Of a stretch of DNA of 64,000 bases, positions 59,332 through 64,000 are shown in pieces. How positions within the stretch are numbered: position 1 is the stretch's first letter; each line of letters starts with the position of its first letter. The notes beneath the pieces were generated by a model that worked only from the letters and a program-made list of their open reading frames with translations, ran no database searches and was not told the origin of the DNA. Both the position numbers and the translations under genes were made by a program. Origin of the DNA: Aestuariibaculum lutulentum (lineage in GTDB: Bacteria > Bacteroidota > Bacteroidia > Flavobacteriales > Flavobacteriaceae); NCBI RefSeq assembly GCF_032926325.1, contig NZ_CP136709.1:2450501-2514500 (forward strand), in the 5' to 3' direction.

Positions 59332-60252
59332 TTAAACACCTAAATTAGATAACACAAATGATTTTGCATTGGCGTGTAATCTAATCCATAAGCCGGGGTT
59401 GGCGTTTAATTGATGCATTGCTTCTTCAGGATTAGAACTTAATGTTGTGTTTAAAACATTAGCATAGGTTTGTACTTTGGTAGGAGCAGAGTCGGCATCC
59501 ACCACAGACTGTACGACCTTTTTAGCTTGTAAAATCGCAGCAGGACCTAAGGTAAGAATGTATTCGGCAGAACGACATTCCTGTTCATCATATTCACTTA
59601 CAACACTTCCACCTGCTTTAAACTTACTGATATGATGCTCTAAAATGCTATTTGAAATAGGTATAATTCCTGCTACATGGTGGTATTGTGCTCCCGAAAA
59701 TGGTTTAATATAAGCCAGATGAGACGCCTTATTTTCTTCAGGACCATGACCTATAAAAAAGATATCCAGCCCTCCTAAATTTTCAAGTTTTGTAAGATAC
59801 TCTATAAGGGCAGATTCTAAATCAGGAGTATCGGTTTTCATAGGGGTAAAGCTTTTAATTTTTTTAAAAAAAGCATCACCTAAAATACGCTCAAAATCAC
59901 GAACAAAACTAAGGCCGTTTACCATGCCCATAGGCGCTAAAGCATCCTGAGTGAATACATTCAATCGTGCTAATAAAGTATCTTGCTCGCCAGATTTTGC
60001 TAATTCTCCAAGTAAACGATGCAATTGTTGTGCGCCTCGACCACCAAGTAACGCGATGTTAATATCCCCTTCTTTAGCTTCAGCTGTTTTGTATAATTCA
60101 TTTAACATGGCCTGACCAACCTCAGCTTCGGTGTTAAAGACAGTTGGTGTTACACCATAATCTGTTATATTAAAATTGCTACTGTCTTGTTTGGTTAACC
60201 ACACATTATTATTTTCTTCTTGTCTTGAAAAATTAGAATTTTTCATACTCAT
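59332..60252 (-). CDS. NagB/SgaA-fold sugar-phosphate isomerase-like protein, divergent
   Basis: 306 aa. Glucosamine-6-phosphate deaminase-type fold: 'INIALLGGRGAQQLHRLL' corresponds to the phosphate-binding loop, and 'IFFIGHGPEENKASHLAYI' to the GxGxDGHxAF site. The usual MDEY of the catalytic Asp is here 'FTQDAL', and the DGH is spread into a longer loop, so activity as NagB is doubtful. C-terminal 'GPAAILQAKKVV' matches the family. Cytoplasmic. Has its own -7 box. Confidence 0.7.
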   Translation of the reverse strand: MSMKNSNFSRQEENNNVWLTKQDSSNFNITDYGVTPTVFNTEAEVGQAMLNELYKTAEAKEGDINIALLGGRGAQQLHRLLGELAKSGEQDTLLARLNVFTQDALAPMGMVNGLSFVRDFERILGDAFFKKIKSFTPMKTDTPDLESALIEYLTKLENLGGLDIFFIGHGPEENKASHLAYIKPFSGAQYHHVAGIIPISNSILEHHISKFKAGGSVVSEYDEQECRSAEYILTLGPAAILQAKKVVQSVVDADSAPTKVQTYANVLNTTLSSNPEEAMHQLNANPGLWIRLHANAKSFVLSNLGV

Positions 60253-60316
60253 TTTCTTTATTTATTGATGTGTAACTAATCATACACCTCGTGTTTTTAT
60301 AATGTTTTACTTAGAG

Positions 60317-60324
60317 CAAAAGTA
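60317..60324 (-). promoter_or_regulatory. -7 box of the NagB-like gene
   Basis: On the minus strand TACTTTTG, an exact TAnnTTTG match, 64 bp upstream of the start codon. No good TTG -33 element is seen. Confidence 0.45.
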
Positions 60325-60404
60325 AAATAATTGAAAGTAAGAGTTAAAGGAATACGAGTTTTATTTAGGTTTAAAAAGCGTGGATTTAGTTTTGCTTTTC
60401 ATAT

Positions 60405-60809
60405 TTAAAATTGCAACCTTCTACACAAACTGGTCCGCTGGTTGGAATAAGGATAAAATAATGAATAGAATTCTAAGGTGTAGGTAATAAAACCATCATC
60501 ATTTTCGGTTTCGCTAGTAAAGTCCGGGCAGTTATATTTTAATAGTAATTGATGCTCTTCTATTGAAAAATCTCCAATCGAACATTCAGCAAACATATCT
60601 GAAGAAAATATACCGTTTTCAAAAAACTCAAAAACTTTTCCGTTTTCCTGATCTACCCAATATTGAGACCCACCTGAACTAATGTAAGATTGGGTATGTT
60701 TCCATGTTCCTAGAAGTAATGATTCGTCGGCTGTAATAGGATCATCAGATTTTGTATCGCAACCAACTAAAAGTAGTAATACCGGAAATAGTAAAATTCG
60801 TAATGTCAT
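60405..60809 (-). CDS. Lipocalin-like lipoprotein, C-terminus probably frameshifted
   Basis: 134 aa. Lipoprotein signal (MTLRILLFPVLLLLVGC, Cys17). 'LLLGTWKHTQSYISSGGSQYW' and 'VFEFFENGIFSS' are typical of small lipocalin-like lipoproteins. After about residue 111 (TLEF) the frame turns into an uncharacteristic basic tail. Dropping one T near 60470 gives instead 'IHYFILIPTSGPVCVEGCNF' and 'KYEKQN', ending at 60386, which looks more protein-like. Either a real frameshift or a sequencing error. Confidence 0.6.
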   Translation of the reverse strand: MTLRILLFPVLLLLVGCDTKSDDPITADESLLLGTWKHTQSYISSGGSQYWVDQENGKVFEFFENGIFSSDMFAECSIGDFSIEEHQLLLKYNCPDFTSETENDDGFITYTLEFYSLFYPYSNQRTSLCRRLQF

Positions 60810-60900
60810 GTCGAGGCTTTATGGTTTAGATGCGAATATTAAAAGATGGTTGCGTATCTTGATTTAAAATTAATTAGGATTTTTTTTCAGTTGTTTGGAT

Positions 60901-61314
60901 TTAATTAATAATCTCATTTGTTATTGTTAATTCAAAATGTACTGGATTTTCAGAATGATTTCCATTCAGAAGCATTATCCAGTCTTCATTTATTATTGGA
61001 GAGATAGTGTGAATCAATGTTTTTGTACCCTGTTCAGTTGTATAAAATTTTATCTCTTTAAAAGTTTGGTCAGGAAAAGCAAAACCTCCAATTTGTTTAG
61101 CTTCATAAATTATTTTCGATTCTTTAGTTCCAATTGATTCTTTTTTTTTCTCATTCAAATAATCATTAGATAAAATGAATTCTAAATTTAAATCGCTATC
61201 ACTTTCATTTTTAATATTAAAATTGGATAATTCTAAAGGGTCAATTATAATATTATTATCCTTTTCGCAACAGTAAAGGCTAATGCTTAGAATTATGATT
61301 ATAAGTTTTTTCAT
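60901..61314 (-). CDS. Small lipoprotein, unknown
   Basis: 137 aa. Signal MKKLIIIILSISLYCC (lipidation at Cys15 or Cys16). A mature beta-rich domain of about 115 residues with no recognised motif ('NFNIKNESDSDLNLEFILS', 'FKEIKFYTTEQGTKTLIHTI'). Very A+T-rich. Upstream lies an inverted repeat AAGTATA/TATACTT (61348-61373). Function unknown. Confidence 0.65.
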   Translation of the reverse strand: MKKLIIIILSISLYCCEKDNNIIIDPLELSNFNIKNESDSDLNLEFILSNDYLNEKKKESIGTKESKIIYEAKQIGGFAFPDQTFKEIKFYTTEQGTKTLIHTISPIINEDWIMLLNGNHSENPVHFELTITNEIIN

Positions 61315-61398
61315 AGCTAAGTATTAAATGTGATAAAGTAGATGTGTAAGTATACTTATTTATAAATATACTTAATATTCTTACAATATGAAAAATGT

Positions 61399-61438
61399 AA
61401 AAAAATATCCCCTAAAAGCGTTAGAGGATATTTTTTAA
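61399..61438 (-). terminator. Terminator after the anti-sigma gene
   Basis: AAAAATATCC / GGATATTTTT outer stem plus CTAA/TTAG inner pairs and a 5-nt loop, with a T run on the minus strand. Confidence 0.8.
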
Positions 61439-61461
61439 GAATTTAATTATTAGTTTTTTAA

Positions 61462-62262
61462 TTAACTCGCATTAACAACACCAAGTGTATAAAGGAATTC
61501 CATGGTTGGTGTTTCGCTACCGCCTGCTGGCTCTAAAGTAATACCAAAGGCCTCACTTGCATTCGCGTTTTCAATCTCGAATATTTTATTGTCGTCGGTT
61601 ATAAAATCGTCTATAGTGCCTAAGCTGGTAGGTGTTAACGGACTTAAAGTTAAAGACCAAACCTGATATACTTTTCCTTCAGGAGGTTCCGGTAATCCTT
61701 GGGCGTCTAAATAAATACGCTCGTTAGCTTTATCCCAATACACATTAGCAAAGGTGCTGGCAAAATTTCCCTGACCAGCTAATGGTATCTTCGTAATATT
61801 GTTATCACGTAATACAGAAATTAAAGTATTGGCTTCTTCCAAACTGTTATTCGCATTGGAAATTTGGGTTTCTAATAATTCCTGTTGTGTTTTACTTATC
61901 TGAATATCGGATTGTAACTGCTTGTTTTGTGTTATGGTCCAAAATAAACCAAAGGCTAGGATAATCGAAGCTGCCCAACCGGTGTAGCTTATCCAGTTGT
62001 ATCTTGGTAATGATACAACTTTATTGTCTGTTTCGTTTAATCCTAAATGGGCTTTTATAGCCTTTAAAATGTTATCATTAATTTTTACTGGAGAAACTGA
62101 TGCTGTAAGTTTAATTACGGCTACTTCAATGTCTAATACTTCTTGTAATATTTCAGGATATTGCAGCATGAGGTTGTAGACTTCCTTATTTTGTGTTTCA
62201 GAAAGGGCACCTGCTACATATAGCTCTAAAATTCCAGATTCTATGTAAGCTTGTATATCCAT
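61462..62262 (-). CDS. Anti-sigma factor (RskA-like)
   Basis: 266 aa. N-terminal zinc-free anti-sigma domain (about 1-75: 'YIESGILELYVAGALSETQNKEV', 'ILQEVLDIEVAVIKL'), one membrane helix (about 88-108, 'YTGWAASIILAFGLFWTI'), a coiled-coil segment (115-150), and the periplasmic RskA domain ('VYWDKANERIYLDAQGLPEPPEGKVYQVW', landmark PPEGKVYQVW). It holds the sigma factor encoded one base upstream. Release is usually by proteolysis. Confidence 0.9.
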   Translation of the reverse strand: MDIQAYIESGILELYVAGALSETQNKEVYNLMLQYPEILQEVLDIEVAVIKLTASVSPVKINDNILKAIKAHLGLNETDNKVVSLPRYNWISYTGWAASIILAFGLFWTITQNKQLQSDIQISKTQQELLETQISNANNSLEEANTLISVLRDNNITKIPLAGQGNFASTFANVYWDKANERIYLDAQGLPEPPEGKVYQVWSLTLSPLTPTSLGTIDDFITDDNKIFEIENANASEAFGITLEPAGGSETPTMEFLYTLGVVNAS

Positions 62263-62263
62263 C

Positions 62264-62794
62264 TTATTCTAATACCATGTTTCTTAATTCTTTAATACAG
62301 TTGCGATTTCTGGTTTTTATAGTTCCCACGGGCATGTCGAGAGCTTCTGAAGCTTCAATTTGTGTATAACCTTTAAAATAGAGAAGTTCTATAACCGCTT
62401 TACATTTTTCTTTCAACTTTTTTACGAACTTTTTAATTCCAATAGCGTCTGTAGAATTGTCTAAACTATCGCTGCTTTCTAGAATATCTACGAAAAACTC
62501 GGCATCAAGGTTTTGCTTTGTTTTTTTAAAAGCTTTAGATCGTGTTTTATCGATGGCTGCATTTCTGGCAATATTTAAAATCCAGGTAAAAAATCGGCCT
62601 TTTTCGGAAGAATAACTGCTTGCATTATGCCAGGCTTTAATAAATACGTCCTGCATAACTTCCTCGGCTATATCTTTATCACGAACAATATTGTAGATGA
62701 CGCCTTGCATGCTTTCGCTATACATGTGGTATAGGGTTTCGAAAGCTTTTTCGTCCTTCTGTTTGAAGTTTTCAATTAGGGTCTCTAATTCCAT
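62264..62794 (-). CDS. ECF RNA polymerase sigma factor (SigK-like)
   Basis: 176 aa. Region 2 'IAEEVMQDVFIKAWHNASSYS' and 'GRFFTWILNIARNAAIDKTRS'; region 4 'CKAVIELLYFKGYTQIEASEAL', 'MPVGTIKTRNRNCIKELR'. It is co-transcribed with the RskA-like anti-sigma gene. Its regulon probably includes envelope or oxidative-stress genes (family knowledge). Confidence 0.93.
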   Translation of the reverse strand: MELETLIENFKQKDEKAFETLYHMYSESMQGVIYNIVRDKDIAEEVMQDVFIKAWHNASSYSSEKGRFFTWILNIARNAAIDKTRSKAFKKTKQNLDAEFFVDILESSDSLDNSTDAIGIKKFVKKLKEKCKAVIELLYFKGYTQIEASEALDMPVGTIKTRNRNCIKELRNMVLE

Positions 62795-62833
62795 TTGGTA
62801 GATTAAGTTTCCGAAAAATAAGGAATTAAAAAG

Positions 62834-62866
62834 AAAAAGCTACTTAAATAAGTAGCTTTTGTATAA
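62834..62866 (-). terminator. Terminator between YceI lipoprotein and sigma factor gene
   Basis: AAAAGCTACTTA / TAAGTAGCTTTT, a 12-bp near-perfect stem, with T runs. It separates the sigma/anti-sigma pair from the yceI transcript. Confidence 0.8.
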
Positions 62867-62886
62867 ATATATTTTCAGTAACGAAG

Positions 62887-63510
62887 TTAATTCTTACGTA
62901 AATAAGTGCTGACAACAATGGCAACGTCTTCCCAGGTCTTGCTTACACCATCTGGTCCGGTATGTAAGTCGAAACATACTTTATTTAAACTTTCAAGGGC
63001 TCCAAGGGCATCCCAATCGGCTAAATTCATAGTTCCCGTCATGGTTACACGGCGTTCATCGGTAACCTCAAAAGTAAGAGGTAAATCTTTTGTAACACCA
63101 TTCATAGTTAAAGTGGCTACATAATTACCATTTGTTACTTTAATGGTTCCATCAATAAGGTCTGTATCTAACATAGCCCCAAAAAAGGATTCCTTTAATT
63201 TTGTATCTCTTGATGGATCTTTAGTAAATAAACTGCTTACAGGAATAGTGAAGTTTAAATTATTTAGAGCTTCTTCAGCTGAAGCTCCCGTTTTTTCATC
63301 GAATTTTAATATGGTAAATTCTCCTCCAACTGGTAGTTTATCTGTGGTTTTGTAGGCGGTCCATTTTACCGAAGTAGCTTCTGGTTTTACCACAAACTTT
63401 TCTGCAGTCGTAATTTCTGTGTTTTCTTCAGTAGAGGTCTCTTTTTTATTGTCTTTACAGGCTACGAAACTTAATGCCAAAACAATAATCAGGTAACTTA
63501 TTTTTTTCAT
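62887..63510 (-). CDS. YceI-family lipoprotein (third copy)
   Basis: 207 aa. Lipoprotein signal (MKKISYLIIVLALSFVAC, Cys18) then a KKETSTEEN linker. YceI domain from about 40: 'KPEATSVKWTAYKTTDKLPVGG', 'LFTKDPSRDTKLKESFFGAM', and 'MTGTMNLADWDALGALESLN'. A membrane-anchored relative of the YceI pair at 5-7.6 kb. Divergent from hemN; an FNR/CRP-type palindrome lies between. Confidence 0.9.
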   Translation of the reverse strand: MKKISYLIIVLALSFVACKDNKKETSTEENTEITTAEKFVVKPEATSVKWTAYKTTDKLPVGGEFTILKFDEKTGASAEEALNNLNFTIPVSSLFTKDPSRDTKLKESFFGAMLDTDLIDGTIKVTNGNYVATLTMNGVTKDLPLTFEVTDERRVTMTGTMNLADWDALGALESLNKVCFDLHTGPDGVSKTWEDVAIVVSTYLRKN

Positions 63511-63571
63511 GAATTAAGAATTTTTTTAAGATGTGAAATAGAGTACTAATATACTAATTGCATATGTTTAT

Positions 63572-63589
63572 ACATGACATAAGTCATGT
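63572..63589. promoter_or_regulatory. FNR/CRP-type operator between yceI and hemN
   Basis: A perfect palindrome, ACATGAC-ATAA-GTCATGT. Its centre (63580.5) is 29.5 bp upstream of the hemN -7 box at 63610. On the other side it is about 70 bp from the yceI start, so it could act on both genes. Confidence 0.6.
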
Positions 63590-63609
63590 TTTTAACAAAA
63601 GAATAAGGA

Positions 63610-63617
63610 TACTTTTG
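63610..63617 (+). promoter_or_regulatory. -7 box (TACTTTTG) of hemN
   Basis: An exact TAnnTTTG match 17 bp before the hemN ATG at 63635, with the FNR-type palindrome in the class II activator position. Confidence 0.65.
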
Positions 63618-63634
63618 AACTTTAAAAAACCACC

Positions 63635-64000
63635 ATGATAAAACAACTAACCAATAAGTACAATGTTGCTGGGCCAAGATATACCAGTTATCCGACGGTA
63701 CCTTATTGGAATCAAGATACTTTTTCTCTGAAAAACTGGAGAGCTTCGCTAATAAAATCGTTTAAGGCAAGTAATGCCTCCGAAGGCTTGAGTTTATATA
63801 TTCATTTACCATTCTGTGAAAGTTTATGTACATTTTGTGGTTGTAATAAACGTATTACTAAGCAGCATAGTGTAGAACCGGTTTATATTAAGGCTGTTTT
63901 AAAAGAATGGAGTTTATACTTGGAGTTGTTTGATGAAAAACCAGTTATTAAAGAAATTCATTTAGGAGGTGGTACACCGACTTTCTTTTCTCCGGAGCAT
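63635..64000 (+). CDS. hemN: Oxygen-independent coproporphyrinogen III oxidase, N-terminal part
   Basis: 122 residues visible; the gene runs off the right edge. The radical SAM cluster C61-E-S-L-C65-T-F-C68 with a fourth Cys70 is the HemN form, preceded by 'KYNVAGPRYTSYPTVPYW' and followed by 'IHLGGGTPTFFSP'. It decarboxylates coproporphyrinogen III to protoporphyrinogen IX without O2. The FNR/CRP-type operator in front suits induction at low oxygen. Confidence 0.92.
   Translation, partial: MIKQLTNKYNVAGPRYTSYPTVPYWNQDTFSLKNWRASLIKSFKASNASEGLSLYIHLPFCESLCTFCGCNKRITKQHSVEPVYIKAVLKEWSLYLELFDEKPVIKEIHLGGGTPTFFSPEH

Overview
The window is a low-G+C chromosomal segment of a member of the Bacteroidota, most likely a marine Flavobacteriaceae. 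The evidence is a C-terminal type IX secretion (T9SS) signal, TonB-dependent receptors, many Bacteroidota-restricted families (DUF4876, DUF6850, DUF4870, head-GIN, 2TM, LETM1-like, DUF6340), almost no Shine-Dalgarno sequences, and promoters with the Bacteroidota -7 box TAnnTTTG. I cannot name the genus. No rRNA, tRNA, CRISPR array, intact insertion sequence or phage was seen.

Region by region. 0-4.6 kb: an outer-membrane cluster (TonB receptor end, DUF4876 lipoprotein, DUF6850 barrel, di-heme cytochrome c peroxidase). 5-7.6 kb: YceI - porin-like barrel - YceI. 7.9-10 kb: a family 2 glycosidase between two terminators with the same stem. 10-13.6 kb (minus): DUF4870, PadR regulator, PspC protein, head-GIN protein. 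13.7-18.1 kb: DUF4442, AIM24-like protein, large T9SS cargo. 18.6-20.8 kb: small conserved-looking protein, OxyR and Dps (oxidative stress), DUF2141. 20.9-27.6 kb: MoxR/DUF58/DUF4350/DUF4129/SpoIIM-like operon, with RDD and TRIC-type membrane genes divergent from it. 27.7-29.6 kb: an A+T-rich orphan membrane gene and a 1-kb repeat island. 29.6-42 kb: housekeeping and accessory genes (cyclophilin, NUDIX, acyltransferase, RecQ, McbG/Qnr-like pentapeptide protein, AraC regulator, Bcr/CflA exporter, GH43, topoisomerase III, pseudouridine synthase). 42-48.5 kb: ECF sigma factor with membrane partner, DUF6340, a TonB protein, and a LytS/LytTR two-component system interleaved with 2TM-domain proteins. 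48.5-54.8 kb: LETM1-like protein, then a DUF4331 domain split over two exported proteins, a TPR lipoprotein and a TonB receptor with a His-rich plug. 55-57.5 kb (minus): arsenic operon. 57.7-63.5 kb (minus): sulfatase, NagB-fold protein, two lipoproteins, ECF sigma/anti-sigma pair, YceI lipoprotein. The window ends inside hemN.

The strongest non-gene signal is a set of FNR/CRP-type palindromes (TGAY-N4-RTCA) with their centres 29.5-30.5 bp upstream of a -7 box. They precede a YceI gene, the TonB gene and hemN, and suggest one redox-responsive regulon. Other unusual structures are 10-bp and 11-bp phased tandem repeats near 28.7 kb, a motif shared by the padR and head-GIN leaders, the split DUF4331 system, and a Cys-tailed micropeptide candidate in the ars operon.
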